From the NCBI GenBank assembly GCA_020631735.1, contig CM036201.1, positions 78,964,502 to 79,028,501 on the forward strand: a stretch of DNA of 64,000 bases, written 5' to 3'. The notes below the pieces were generated by a model. The model was not told where the DNA came from, did no database searches, and was given only the letters and a program-made list of their open reading frames with translations. This stretch comes from Saccharum officinarum (Eukaryota; Streptophyta; Magnoliopsida; Poales; Poaceae). The first letter of the stretch is position 1. Every line of letters begins with the position of its first letter. The position numbers were made by a program, and so were the translations under genes. Positions 1-13,345 of the stretch are shown in pieces.

Positions 1-2664
1 ATATGGCTTATGACTACCCATTAAACAAAGCAGTTGAGTAGATTGCTGGTTATTGTTGCCGAATGACTCAACCATTACGATAAGCAGCAAGGCCATTTTT
101 CCATGTTTATTTTGATTGTCGTACTCCATTTTTTTGGAATATTCTTCTACAAGGAAAAAGAAAGTACCAAAGTAGGAGGATAGATCTTAATAAAAAGTAG
201 GAGTAAGAGGTTTTGTTGATTCTATTTCTTACCTTATGACTATGAAATTTCTCTGCCTAGTCTCTTTCCCTAATCTCAATGTTTGAAATTGTGATTTATC
301 TAATATTGCTTCATGTGCCTTGGCGTTTTCAAAAAATATAAATCAAGATTAAATTATCCTGACCTTTTCTACTGCATATATGGTTTTCTACAGGATATAA
401 CATGCATTTAAAAAAAATACAAATCAAGATTAAATTATCCTGTCCTTTTCTACTGCATAGATGGTTTCCTACAGAATATAACATCTTATGATGTCTCTTC
501 CATGATTTGATATTGCATTGAGTACTGTGTAGTCTTTTGGTGCATAATTTACTTGGAATTTTAGAATTTAGTGGTTTGACTATGACCAGTCTGTTGTAAG
601 GCTGTCCTGTGCCGATATTAGTGATGGTTTGGATGGCTTGATGTTTCCTCAATGTATCGTATTTCTATTATATATCTTCTTGATAGTTTACTTGCGATTT
701 TGCTTAACGGTCTTTTCTGTTCGGCTTCCATATGTGTCTAAAACACTAGATACTTTTAATTTCCTGAATACCATTTCATTTGTTTTTTGCTTGACAACAG
801 CTCATCGTTTTCTGTTCCTTCCTAGGACAGCCTCCATGAACAATATCAATCAGGTTTTAATAATTAATGGCTTATTTTTTTTACATATAATAGACTCTGA
901 AATAGCTTCATGACACTTGCCTTCATGGCCACACATTTACATCTAACTAATGAAACCTCTGTAATTCAACGGATACGTTGTTTTTTGTTCTCCTATGGTT
1001 GCGTGTCCAACATGAAAATGTCATTGAATTGCACACAACTTACCGTTGAGGTTGAAGTTTGTTACTGCAGAAGTTCACTGCTACTTTAGTTCATCATTAG
1101 TATTGTTTAAATGGTTGAGTAGTTGTAGCTTGCCATTGAAAAGAGGTCTATTTTCTCATTTCCAGCCATTTTTCATTAGACTTGGTGCCTTTGTGGTTTA
1201 ATTGTGCATGGATAATAATGCCAATCAAGGGAGCAGTCAATTGTGCACATCTGTGTTTGTATAGAAGACAAGGGACCTTCTATTGTTTTGGTGCGTCTAC
1301 AAAATAGTATTGCTTAATCTATTCAGAATTTCTTTAGGAATGCAGTATTTCTGCTGTATGTAACTTCAGCAAACGAATTCAGATGATTTTGCATGCTACG
1401 GCACCGCGAAGCGTGCTTCCTTTTCTAGTGTACATGAAATAGAGTGAACAATTCTAAATTGCTTCTATGGTCACCTTTGCTCTCATTTATTTGCTTATGT
1501 GGTCACCTTTGTTCTCATTTATTAATAGACTGAAACCTAAGTTGCAAGATACTATAGTTATGATGGTAAAACCTAATGTTTTAGTTCATTAAGTTATGGA
1601 TTCGATTAGCTCATTGATCAGTGCATGTTGCATTGACTTATATAATATTCTCTACTTACCCTTACTTGATTGTAGTAAAAAAACGTTTGTTCATTTTCAA
1701 TTTTCCAACTCACTATGGCTAGCTCCACATATAGTCAGTCAGATCAGAGCACCATTTATGTTCCTTCTTTCTATCTGATAGGCACAAATATAGGCTAAAA
1801 TTATTATGACTCTTACCGATGTTTCAACATAGGCGCTATTTTTTAGCTTATGTTGAGAAAAATTATGAGCTTATCGATTTGAGGTTGTGCATTGTCTTGT
1901 TAGTTTTGGTGTCTCCTATTTTGTTTTCAGAGAAAAACAAAAGGCTTCTTTCTCGGCCTAATTTGGGCGTTGAGCATAAGAGGCGACAAAAATAGATATT
2001 TTAGTCGATAAAGATTTATGGTAAGTTGGTAAAGTTTCTCGCTTCTGGCCCTGACGATCAGTGCAATTATCTAAATTTATGCTCATTCTCTCTGTTTCTT
2101 GAGGGGACATTTACTTGCTTAATTGAATTTTCAGTATTCATGTCACTTCTGCTTCATGATTTTCTTGGAAAATAGAATGATGTCGTCATGTCCTGTGTTT
2201 CAATACATTGTTCACTCAGTTTGTACTGCATGTTCTTGACTTCTTTCAGTTACTGTCAGAATAGCAGTGCAATGGAAACAAAAGTTTCGTTCAGATGTTG
2301 TTTCCATGAAAACCGTTCACTTACTATTTACTTTGCCACCATGTTAGGTCATTGCCTGCACAAAATGAGGATGTTGAAGCTAGACATGTTGATATGCTCC
2401 CACTCGAGAACGGAGAACCCTCACAAGGACAAGCTCCAGCAATCTGAATCGGAATTAAATATTGTTCAGAAGAGGTCCACCTATATGACATCCTGCTGAC
2501 TTTCCAGTGGACATCTTATTATGTGTGCTCTAGCAACCTTGGCATCCTCAAATCAAGCTACATGTTATCTCTCCTTCTCATAATGTGGCAGTGGATTGAC
2601 GTTTTAATGTATCCCTATTATTTTTTAATACTTTTCAAGATCGCTTCAGGGGATTCTGTATGAG
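1..2664. other. AT-rich sequence, possibly introns and early exons of the gene ending at 4299
   Basis: No convincing long coding region is visible. Two short stretches could be exons of the downstream plus-strand gene. One is 826-853 (AG before, GT after, reading DSLHEQYQS and ending in phase 1). The other starts after the AG at 2346-2347 and reads an acidic peptide (LPAQNEDVEARHVDMLPLEN and onward) to a TGA at 2445-2447. Neither can be joined with certainty. The rest is T-rich and intron-like. Confidence 0.3.
332..496. repeat. Tandem duplication, about 81-bp unit
   Basis: Two adjacent copies share the string AATCAAGATTAAATTATCCT, beginning at 341 and 422, and continue in parallel through the CCTTTTCTACTGCATA segment with a few substitutions. 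The period is 81 bp. It lies in AT-rich, intron-like sequence and creates a repetitive but probably meaningless minus-strand reading frame. Confidence 0.7.
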
Positions 2665-4299
2665 ATATCCTTGGTGGCGGTGGTAAGAATGACAACAAAA
2701 GCCTGGTAGTCATCAGCTCCCATAGCCATAGGGACAGAGAAAACGAAGAGACAGGTAAAGTGCTGTGCACACACAAGGTCACTTACCTTTTTCCTCCTCT
2801 TTAGTTAAATTAGTTTTAGTGAGCTCTAAATTTGATTGAACTAGCATGAGTGTTGTGCAGGATGCTAATGTGACATTTTGAGTATATTCACACTCAGGTT
2901 CTTCACGTGAGTTATTGAGTTTCAGGACTGGCTCCTTATCAGACACTGCTTGGAACTATACAATAAACATGTGTATATATATTCAATGACTTTAGTGATT
3001 CCACCAGCTTAGTGCTTAAGATATGTTCCTCTTAGACTTACAGTCCACAGTCCATTCATGTTTTTGCATGAACCTCACTTTCTTTTATCCATGATTGTGG
3101 TAGTGGCAAAGGGTGAAACAAAAAATTGTACTTCCAATATTTGTTATTATGCATTCAGCTTTGGTTGTTGCATGCGTTCATGATGTCTTTGTTTAAGCTT
3201 AAAAAAAGAGTTTGAGAGTGCACCATCATCTAGAGTTATTTAGGTACTATAATCTACCACTGATTTCTGAGGGGTAAAGAATACTGACGAAAGTCCAATG
3301 ACCTAAATTTAGGCGGCCCTCTTTCTTGTGCGTCTAAGGTCCTGCATATCCTCAAACAGCTAGATAATATCATACTTTTCAGAAATGAGGTACAATATGT
3401 GCCTACCTAAAATAAATCATCTGTTATGCCTACTTATAGAAAAAATATAGCTACTAAATTAGAAAGTTCATTTTACTGCCATAAGATCTATGCTTCAAAA
3501 TTTAAGCATACTAATTTAGCAGCTGACATGATCCTAGCACATGGATAGTTCTACTCTCCGTTTGATTGTTTCAACAATTCTTCTAGAAACAAAAATATTT
3601 GTGTCATAATTATGTTCTCCAGTAAATTTACATTCCATGCAGGTCCTGGGTTCGAAGCCGTCTCTCTGCAGAATTTCTGCGGGGGTAAGACTTTGCTTCG
3701 GTTATTCCCTTCCCCAGACCCCACTCGTGTGGGAGCCTCTGGCACTGGGTCTGCCCTTTTATAGGGACTGTAGTAATACTGTATACCTGTATGGTTTTTA
3801 GGATCACACTCAAATTAACCTCCTTGAAAGCAATAGGATATATCGGGTGCGAGAGCACACTTCCAACAGACTACGACGAAGATGAAGAAGCAACTTCAGC
3901 ACTGCGCTCCGGAGGTATGACAGACATCATTCTTTTCAACTCCTATCACCCACGAGGTTCACAGTCTTCATACAATACAGTTGTGCCTTCATGCTACCAT
4001 AGAAGCGGATGCAAACATGCACGCTGTTTCTGTTAAGTAACCTTCAAACTGTTATTAAACATGTCTTGCCTCTGCTTCTTTACAGGCTGCCAATCCGGAT
4101 GCAGCCACTACACAGAATGCATGCGCCGATATCAGTATTCTGGTAAGATTCCCACGTGCTCAAATTCGATCATCGTCTTTTATCACATTTCACGGACAAG
4201 ATGGACTTAACAAAAACAGATCCGCAATCAGGTTCATCCAGCAGCGATGCTTCAATCTCCATGGACACTGACCTATCAGACCGTGAGCCAAACTACTAA
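2665..4299 (+). CDS. Terminal exons of an unrecognised acidic protein (3' part of a gene)
   Basis: Four plausible exons join without a frame conflict: 2665-2754, 3837-3914, 4086-4142 and 4220-4299. Each is flanked by AG and GT, and every internal junction is phase 1. Together they encode about 101 residues: a Gly run (ILGGGGKNDNK), a segment reading SLVVISSHSHRDRENEET, an acidic stretch (DYDEDEEATSALRS), a Cys/His-containing piece (GCQSGCSHYTECMRRYQ), and a Ser/Asp-rich tail ending DLSDREPNY and TAA at 4297-4299. The first exon begins two bases into a codon, so more exons lie upstream, but I could not fix them. I do not recognise the family. The four consecutive phase matches and the acidic, low-complexity composition favour a real C-terminal region over chance. 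Intron 1 carries a SINE-like fragment at 3640-3765. No promoter can be assigned. Confidence 0.5.
3640..3765 (+). mobile_element. SINE-like fragment in an intron
   Basis: The segment holds a good Pol III B-box match (GGTTCGAAGCC near 3649-3659). It is followed by a TCTCTGCAGAATTTCTGCGG stretch and a segment ending CACTGGGTCTGCCCTTTT, a layout I associate with abundant grass SINEs. No clear A box or target duplication is visible, so it is probably truncated or diverged. The family name is not assigned. Confidence 0.35.
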
Positions 4300-5835
4300 G
4301 CAGATCAGTGGCGCAGCTCAGCAAACAATGTATAGTTTGTCCACGTAGCCCTTTCAGTGTAAAGTATGTGTGGTTATGTCGGAACCGCTATCGCTGCTTA
4401 CCGTGCAACCTTATGTATAAACTTAGCAGATGTTGTAAGCTATTATATTGCCTGTCAAACACCAAACTATGGTACTGGCCCGCCTAACATTGCAGTAGCT
4501 ATCAGATCCTTATGTGTAATATATGCAACCCTTATGTGTAATATATGCAACCGTCCCATCCTAATATTACAATGCTGACTGCCTATCGTATTCCTCCTCC
4601 GCTCTTAAAAAAACGTGCACACGATGAGATTACGGTCCTGCTACCACCTTAATGCCGGCGCGCGCGAGGGCGCGCGTCACGGACTAGTGGTATATATTTT
4701 GTCACACTTTCCTCTTCGTTCGTAGGCTTAAATATTAAAGTCTATGATAAAATGTACGCAAAAAGATCTTTGTGGTTTTCTATAATTTCTAAAAATGGAC
4801 TTAATGGGTCTTCTAAATCGTAACAGATGTCCGATGCTGAGATTATCAGCCACCGCCCACCAGCATGTTGTCATCTTCCATGCACTGCGTACGCCTTAAT
4901 GATCAATCGCCATCTGGCCATCTCCGTCGCGCTTGCAACGCCTTTCAGCAACCCGCTGCTGCCTCGACAACGCACTGCAGAAGCTCCCAATCGGGGTCAA
5001 GCACGCTACACACATGTCAGTGCTGCAGCCGTTGCCTGCCTGCTACGACGGCCATGACAGGTACCAGCTCAGCACCGTGCGCTGTCCTGTTCAGTCCCGG
5101 GTGGAGATGAGATCAGATCACGCCCTGCATTGAGACAACGGCTTCATCAATCTGCAGGAACCGAAGGCAACCGAGTGAAAGCTGCTGGGAAGTGAACGGA
5201 CGGCTTCAATCATGTGATCATCAGGCCTGCCAAATCTGCAAGTTCCATTCACCAAAAACAAGCCAATGCAGTTTTCGTTTTTCATTCAACACTGGTATTA
5301 TCCTTTTTCAAACAAAAAAAAGGTGGTGTTATCACTTGCATACACTCCTGGGGAAACCGGGAACAGGATGCTTGTCTGAAACTCTGAAATCCGTAGGCAT
5401 TGGTTCATCTGGTTCAAGCGATTCAGCAGCTTGACCATCCGGTCTCATGCCTGTTAAAAAAAAGGAAACCGAAACGGTAGGTGCAGACGTCTTCGGCCCT
5501 TGTCGTGGTTCCGCCTTTCCTAAGTAATCCTAGATTGCTAAAGAACTTTGTAACCTTTGACACTCCACTTCTGCTTAATGAAATACGTGTCAACATGACA
5601 CGCTCGCGAAAGAAAAACGGTAGGTGCAGGCAGCAGAACTGCAGAAGGCCCAGTCATGAATCACCGTGTCATTTTCGGGAGCAAGAGTTGTGGGCTGCCG
5701 GCTTGCACATCTGTCCCTCGTTATCTGCCACATGAGCTCTCACCCCTCTTGAAAAATGCCCACCACCGCATTGCTATCACAAAAATATGTGTTATTTTAT
5801 TTATGCTAGCAACTCTAGGTTACTAATAAAATCTA
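4300..5835. other. 3' flank and intergenic DNA, nothing firm
   Basis: The first about 250 bases are the likely 3'UTR of the preceding gene. They contain a short duplication (ATGTGTAATATATGCAACC repeated near 4512 and 4536). Around 4650-4680 there is a small CG-rich palindromic patch. Several short overlapping open frames at 4827-5735 show no recognisable protein. I see no RNA gene or clear transposon here. Confidence 0.4.
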
Positions 5836-6495
5836 ACATTCATGCAGGTGATGGCTACCATAGTACTACCTCCCTTAATGCAATTTTGAATTTAAGATTG
5901 AGTTAAACTTCCTTAGTTTTAACCAAATTTATAAAAAAATAATATTTATGACTCCTAGATATATTATAGAAATATATTTTTTGATTAAGATTCTGTTTGG
6001 ATCATACAGTCTAAAGTTTAGTTAACTAAAGTTAATGACTAAAACTATAAACTAACATTCATGAAGGTGATGGCTACCATAGTACTATCTCCCATATAAA
6101 CAATGCAATTTTCAATTTAAGATTGAGTTAAAGTTTCTTATTTTTAACTAAATTTATAAAAATAATATTAATATTTATGATTCCTAGATATATTATAGAA
6201 ATATTTTTTCCTGATTAAGATCCTGTTTGGATCATACGGTCTAAAGTTTAATTGACTAAAGTTGATGACTAAAACTTTAGACCATTTTAGATCTCTTGTT
6301 TGGACCTTAAGAGTTAAAGTAGTCTAAAGTTCGTTAGCTAAACTTTAGACCATGAGCAAAATGGTCTGTAGCCTAGTAGTTATGAAAGCCTCGGTAGCAC
6401 CTGAGGTCATGGGTTTGACTCCCCGTGGGAGTGAATGAATATATATAAAAAAAAACTTTAGACCATGAGATCCAAAACAAGACCTAATTCTACTC
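5836..6495. mobile_element. MITE-like element with internal 219-bp tandem duplication
   Basis: Two copies of a block starting ACATTCATGMAGGTGATGG (5836 and 6055, period 219 bp) are followed by motifs such as GTTTGGATCATACGGTC and by repeated CTAAAGTTTAGTTAACT-type inverted segments. TTTAGACCAT also recurs. The composition is typical of Tourist-like grass MITEs that begin with a GTTTGGATC motif. The exact ends and target duplication were not resolved. A SINE sits inside it (6357-6454). Confidence 0.4.
6357..6454 (+). mobile_element. tRNA-derived SINE with 15-bp target duplication
   Basis: A 98-bp insertion is flanked by a perfect 15-bp direct repeat, ACTTTAGACCATGAG, at 6342-6356 and 6455-6469. 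The body contains an A-box-like TAGCCTAGTAG near 6370, a B-box-like GGTTTGACTCC near 6412 and a 3' A-rich tail. This arrangement is what a Pol III transcribed SINE mobilised by LINE machinery would leave. It is inserted in MITE sequence and is therefore younger than that MITE. A related but interrupted head occurs near 50976. Confidence 0.7.
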
Positions 6496-9400
6496 GGTGT
6501 CATAAATATTATTGTTTTTAAGATTTATTAGTTACTAGCAAGAATGCCCATGCATTGCAACGGGAGATAAAACCATCAAACATTCGTTGAAAACGATGAA
6601 TTATCATAATATCAATGTTTTATTTTTTTATAGAATGTATAGAAGTTATGTATACCTAGGTACGAAACATAACCTATGTATATTTAAAAAGTGAGAATGA
6701 TTTACAATTTGAATAGGGGAGTATAATTTATTTTATGATGACCATGACATCTATAATATAAGTTAATGTTGACGACAATAATATAACAATGTCCTCTTAA
6801 TCTTGTATCTATATCTATATATATACCTAATAATAAAAAGGCAAAATTTCTCACCCCCTATTTTTTTCGTCCGGCCCTCTCCTAACTACTCGACATCACT
6901 CTTCTCTTAGTTTGGAATTGAAAAACAACTACTCAACATCACTCTTCTTCTTAGTTTAGAATTAAAAAACATTATTCGCATTGTTTCTTTATTATTAGGT
7001 ATAGATTTACAACAGATATAGACAAGCCACATAATTAAACCGAGTCAATCTCTCCTTGATTTTCCATACGGGATAATAGCCACCTAACTAAACCGAGTCA
7101 ATCTCTCCTTGATTTTTCATACGGGATAATAGCCACCTAATTAAACCGAGTCAATCTCTCCTTAATTTTTCATATGGGACAAATAATTTAGTGCAGATAT
7201 TATTTATTATGAGCCTTATTAGTGTTTAATTGAAACACGGTTGAGCTAAGCCCAAGTATTTTGGCTCATGTGTGCAAATACTAAAAAGGCAAAATTTCTG
7301 CCACATTATTTTTCATCCAGCTCTAATCCCCTTCTACGTTTCGGTTTTGTGTCCGCCCAATTCTCTTTTCCATCTTCCCTTCGGATTGGATCTAATAAAC
7401 AATAATTTTCTTTTCCTCCGTTCCTTTTCTGTCTCCCTTCAGTTTCGGTCTAATGAACAATATTTTTTTCCCTACGTTCCCTGTGTACGCTTCAGTTTTT
7501 GTCTGATTTCTTTTGGTGCCTTCCATCATATTTCATTATTTCCTTTGAATTTTCTTTTGTTTTTTGTTGCCTCTGTTCACCCGTTTGGATATTATTTAAA
7601 AAAAATATTAAATACAATATTATAGACCTTTGAACGGTTGACTTTTCTCTAAAAAAAGATTTCTACCGTCAAGTTGTTAATGTAATTTTCATTAGCAACA
7701 TATTCTTATTAAAACTTAAATTAGTCGATAGTTCAACTAATCAAAACATGGATAGCAACCTTGAGTAGTTTATTGTCTATTCCAATCTAGATAAATCTAT
7801 CTATGTAATCACTGAAGGGCTAGCATGTGAAAAGCCGAGAGCGGTCTCCCGTGATAATCATTAGTGGACCAGCTACTACTTGACACGTCTGCAGCTAACT
7901 CCTGATCAACTTTAATCGGAGATTTTTTATGGGTCCTCAAAGATCACGAAACTAGATATTTAACTATAGTAACACATAGATAAAATGAAAACCTTCACAC
8001 ATCGGCAACTAACTCTTGGGTGAATTTAGATATTTAAATTATAGATTTTGGTGGATCCTCAAAGGTCACGGAACTAGATATTTAACTACAGCAACACATA
8101 GATAGAATGAAAATTAAAGTTAAAATATATTATGTCAAAATATTTATGTGCTTTGCAGTACGAGAAAAAAACCATAACAAGACCGTATTTTTATTTGATA
8201 TTGGCTTAATAATACAATGCCATATTATTTATATTTCATCATTCATACAATCTATTAAAAGCTACTATAATTTATTTTATGATGACCATGACATCTCAAA
8301 GGTCATAGAACAAGATATTTAACTTTAGCAACACAGACAGAATGAAAATTAAAGTTCTAATACATTGATGTCAAAATATTTATGTGCTTTGGAATAGGAG
8401 AAAAAACCATACCAAGACTGTATTTTAATTTGATACTTGCTTAATAATACATTGTCATATTATTGCCACTTTTAACTAATATTTTGGATGTCACGATCAT
8501 CATAAAATAAATTGTAGCTTTTAATAAATTTTGTAAATGATGAAACATAAATAATATATACCATTTCTATTGTCGTTCCATGAATATTTTTCTCCCGTTG
8601 CAACGCACGGGCAAGTTTGCTATCTAATAATAAAGAGGTAAAACTCCAGGCTTTTTTTTGTCTATCCATTCTTTTTGTCTATCTTTCTCTAACTACCGAA
8701 CTTATATATGTAACCTGTGCATACGAGTTAGAATAGCTCGCGTCTATATCAATATGGAGTAGGAATCCTAATCTAAATAGATTCCTTGGATGCTGAGTAA
8801 TTTAAATAGAACTTTTCTATACCTAATAATAAAGAGGCAAAATTTTCGCGTAAGATGTAGGTAAAACTCCTACTCAACTAAGATTACATGTGTAAGATGT
8901 AAGACTCCTCATCAACTAAGATTATATGTAGTAAAACTCTTCCTAAACCAATGAAGACACAATCTCTCTATGGCTAAAAATTTTGTTATCTGTTATATCA
9001 CATAAAAAATATACCGCTTTCATCAAACGAAACTTTCATCTATGGGAAAAAAAGAAAAAACGCCATTGAACTCCACCAGGATACGCCTGCGTCCTGCCCC
9101 ACGTTGGAAAAAAAAGAAACAAACCTCTCCTTCTCTCGCTGCCTCCTGGCGAAGGGATTCGACGAATCGGTCCTCCACAGCCTTATCGTCCGCAACAAGT
9201 AGACAACATGAGCAGCACTGCACCCAAACAAGCATGCAACTCTTTTACTTGAAGCCGATAATTAAACAGATAATGGTCGGTGTGCGAGTGTATGTCAATG
9301 GATCGAGATTAATTAATTAATGGATGTGGCTGAAGGTTCTTTTGCTTAGCTACGTGTAATATAATACTGGTGCAATGTAAAGTGTGGATCTGCTTCCTTC

Positions 9401-11490
9401 CTCACTGTTTGGCTTGCCTGATCACGAATCAATGCTATGGTCTGCAACGGTCTATGTATTCATGCTGATTTAGTGCTGCTTTTTGTTTGGGTCATACAAT
9501 ATTTTTCTTTTGGTCATCATTCATCAATAGTAGTATTGGAATCTGGAAAATTCATGGGCCTGCTGTAGTAGGACTTATAATGTTGCCTATGTTTATTGCC
9601 ACTCTTTCAATTTCATGTAATAGGAGGATTGTCCGAAACATTTTCTTACATGTGAAGTCACTTGCTCATTTCTGAAGATAGTGATTTCGGCGAGTGCTGG
9701 ACACGCTCATCAGCAAGGATGTGGCAATGTCAGCAGCAATCTTGCGTCCTCGAACAAGGACAACCGTCGTGACATGGTGGTCCGCATCTAGCTAGGTGTT
9801 GCTGCGGCCTTGTGTAGTTCAAAAAAAATGTGCCCACGTGCAACACACGGGTATATATCTATCAATTACTGAAGAAGCAAAGTTTATGTCGCTTCTAAAT
9901 TTTTGTCCAGGCTAAACACATATTGTGTCTGTCTATTTTCTTTTCAATTTCCCTATTTGTTTCTTCTCTCGCTTCTTTCTCTTTACTTTTCTCTCGCTGA
10001 TAGGTTGGGTTCCTAATGATAGTGAATCAATTCTGTTTTCCTTATAAAGATAAAATTATTAATAAATAAAGTATTACGAGTCAACCTTTGATATTTTATT
10101 TACGTTAATAAAGAAGTATTTCTATTACTAAGTTGTTGGTTTTAATTAGGAATAAATTATTATCATGACATGAATTAGTCGATGGCCTAACTAATCAAAT
10201 TACATACTGAAATCTTGAGCAGTTTTTAATCCGATCTAATCACCAAACCAAATGTTTCTCCAAGCTGTATGCACGTACCATTGCAAATCTCTGAGCTGTC
10301 TACATATATCGGTGCACGTTTAATAGGGGCTAACATGTGGGATCGGGGACACGACAACAACTAACCCCTTGCCAACTTTACTAAGATATTAAAGTTACTT
10401 ATTTTTATGGATCCTTACAGGAAGTTATCGAACTTGACATCTAACTCTACCAACACATAGATATATAGTATGGAAACCAAAGTTATGATACATTTGCGAG
10501 TAAATATTTTGTTCCTTACAATAAAAAAATCTATCAAACTTATATTTTAACTCAATACATAACTCATAGAACATTCTCATATTATTGTTGTACATTATGA
10601 ATATGATGGTCATCATCATAAAATAAAGTATTGTTTTTAAATTTTATAGAACAAAAAAAAAGATGACTAGACGTGTAACATTGCCATCATTGTTTCTATT
10701 AGAGCCGCTCATTCGTTTGTGATTGTTGCAGGGCTGGACAAAAAGCTCGTTAAGCTGGCTCGGTGGCTCGGTATAAAAGTGCACCGATTAGACTCATTTT
10801 TCTTTTAAAATAAAAATGACTTGATTTGGAACGACTTTTAACTTCGGCTCGGCTCGTTAGGCTCGGCTCGTTAGGCTCGTCATGAAGTTGGGTCTTAAAC
10901 AATACAAAAAATAATGATGAATAAGATTATACCAATTTCTAAAAAAGCTCGAAAAAAACTACGGTTGACTCGATATCCAGCCTTAGCAACAACCACTCAG
11001 AACATCAAAAGTAGCACCTATACAAAAAAAAAAGTTGTTACACTGCTACAGTGTGGTAGAGGTTAAATATTTGATAGTTTTTTCTCTCATTGCAATGCAC
11101 GGACATATTTACTAATAATAATAAATAGAAAATAATATGTTCTTTATTCCGCACTGCTTTCTTTGTTTACCTTTGAGTGTCCGTGTCTTTTTCTCTTTTT
11201 TTCGTTTCGGTATCTACTTTTTTCCTTCTATGGCATGTACGTGTTCCGTATGGACCATATCCTACGTCGGGGTCTCAGGGATGTGCAGCCCGCTCGTGAC
11301 GGACAGGTGATGTCCGTGTCTTTTTTTTCCAAAAAAAATATTGTCCTTTCCTTTTATTTTATTTTGCCTTTTCTCTTCTAACGAGGGCACTGTGCTTAGG
11401 AAATACAGTATTACGAGTCTTTCAAGCTTTGGCCTTTAATAAATAAAATATTTTATTAGTAAATTGTTAGTTTTAACTACAGATAAATTA

Positions 11491-12501
11491 GAGTAAAGTG
11501 CATCAGCGGTCCCTAAACTTGCGCTGTTGTGTCATTCCGGTCCCTAAACTCGCAAATCGACCATTTAGGTCCTCAAACTTGTTCATCTGTGTCATCTATG
11601 TCCCTAAACTTGTTCTGTGGTGTCATCCCGGTCCCTAAACTTGCAAAGCGACTGTTTAGGTCCTCAAACTTGTTCGATTGTGTCATCCAGGTCCCTAAAC
11701 ATGGTTTTGAGTCTCATCTGGGTCAAACAGGACGATCTAAAAACTTGATATCAAACAATAATTCATAACTATTTCATATGAACTCAAATAAGGATAAACT
11801 TTATATCAAAATTGTAGCCCTCGACGCGATCTAGAACTTTATAGTTGAAAAGTTTTTTATTTGAAGTCGTTTAGTATCCTAAAATATTATTGTATGTTTA
11901 TAGATTTTGAAATTTCAAATTTCAAATTATCAAACAATCTTGGATATTGATATGGTCTATATGAAAATTATAGTTTGAAGTTTTTTACAACTTTGTAGTT
12001 GAAATTTTTTTTATTTGAAGTCGTTTAGTATCCCAAAATAGTATTACAAGTTTATAGATATTGATATTTAAAATTTAAATCTATAAACTTCAAACTTACA
12101 ATAATATTTTGGGATACTAAACGACTTCAAATAAAAAACTTTTCAACTACAAGGTTCTAGATTGCGTCGAGGGCTACAATTTTGATATAAAGTTTGTCCT
12201 TATTTGAGTTCATATGAAATAGTTATGAATTATTGTTTGATATCAAGTTTTTAGATCGTCCTGTTTGGACCCAGATGAGACTCAAAACAATGTTTAGGGA
12301 CTTGGATGACACAACCAAACAAGTTTGAGGACCTAAACAGTCGCTTTGCAAGTTTAGGGACCGGGATGATACTGCAGAACAAGTTTAGGGACCCAGATGA
12401 CACAGATGAACAAGTTTGAGGACCTAAACGATCGATTTGTGAGTTTAGGGACCGGGATGACACAGCAGCGCAAGTTTAGGGACCGCTGGTGCACTTTACT
12501 C
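11491..12501. mobile_element. Foldback Mutator-like element with 9-bp target duplication
   Basis: The element begins GAGTAAAGTGCA and ends with its complement TGCACTTTACTC. It is flanked by the perfect 9-bp direct repeat GATAAATTA (11482-11490 and 12502-12510). The two arms (about 11491-11925 and 12065-12501) are long imperfect inverted repeats containing many copies of a GTCCCTAAACTTG motif. A further copy of the arm's inner part lies in the central spacer. A 9-bp duplication with very long TIRs is typical of Mutator-like elements. There is no transposase. The open frames in the arms are repetitive and not proteins. The paralogous unit at about 10128-10345 holds the unoccupied site (near 10150-10160), which supports the insertion boundaries. 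Confidence 0.8.
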
Positions 12502-12825
12502 GATAAATTATTACTGTAACATGAATTAGCCAATAGCATAAATAATCAAATTGTAAACTAAAATCTTAAGCAGATTGCTATCCAATCTAATCAAAATAAA
12601 TGTTTCTTCAAGCTATATGCATACCAGTACAAATCTCTAAGCTATCCACATGTATGAGTGCAACTCTCGATAAGTGCTGACATTTGGAACCGAGACACGA
12701 TGACGACTAAATCCTTGCTGATTTTGAAACCTAACTCTACCGACACATGGATAGTCTGAAGCTAAAGTTATATGATACATTTATGAGTAAATATTTTTTA
12801 TGCTTCCGATAAGTGCTGACATGTA

Positions 12826-13345
12826 CTACTACAGAAATCTTTTTCAAGGCGGGCAAAAACGATTTTCCCAGGCCTCGGTAAATAAATTAGAAAAAAATTA
12901 AAAAAAGCCTGTTGACAAGCCCGTTGAGCCCATCGACGGGCCCGCCAAGCCCAATCCACTGCTGCCGCTGCCGCTGCCCCGCGCCCAGCGCGCTGCCGCC
13001 ATCCTCGTGGATCTGGCGCCATGGAGCTCGGCCCACCTAGATCCGTTGCTAGGGCGCTTAACATGCACAGATCTGGTCGCATGCTCGGATCTACTCGCCG
13101 CATGGAGCTTGAAGTAGAGAAGAGAGAGGACGCGCCAGATCAGCTAGAGGGAGAGAGAGGAGGGAGCGATGGTCGGCCTCCTGGGTTCACCGCGCCGCCA
13201 GAGGGAGAGAGCGCCATCGCGCCGCCGAAGGGAAGAGAGGGCCATCGTGAGAGGAGGAACCCACGCCGCTCGCCGCGCCTGCTGTTGCCCGCACCGCTCG
13301 CGTGCGCCGCTGTTGCTGCTCCGTTCGCGCTGCCGTTGCATATCT
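12826..13345. mobile_element. Probable CACTA-like or other insertion with GC-rich cargo
   Basis: Compared with the sister unit, about 0.5 kb is inserted here. Host-like sequence (CTACCGACACATGGATAG) is found on both sides, near 12736 and 13349. The insert starts TACTACTACAGAAATC, which recalls a CACTA terminus, then has CCCGTTGAGCCC/GGGCCCGCC-type subterminal motifs and a GC-rich interior with overlapping open frames on both strands. No matching opposite terminus was found, so the class is uncertain. Confidence 0.3.
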
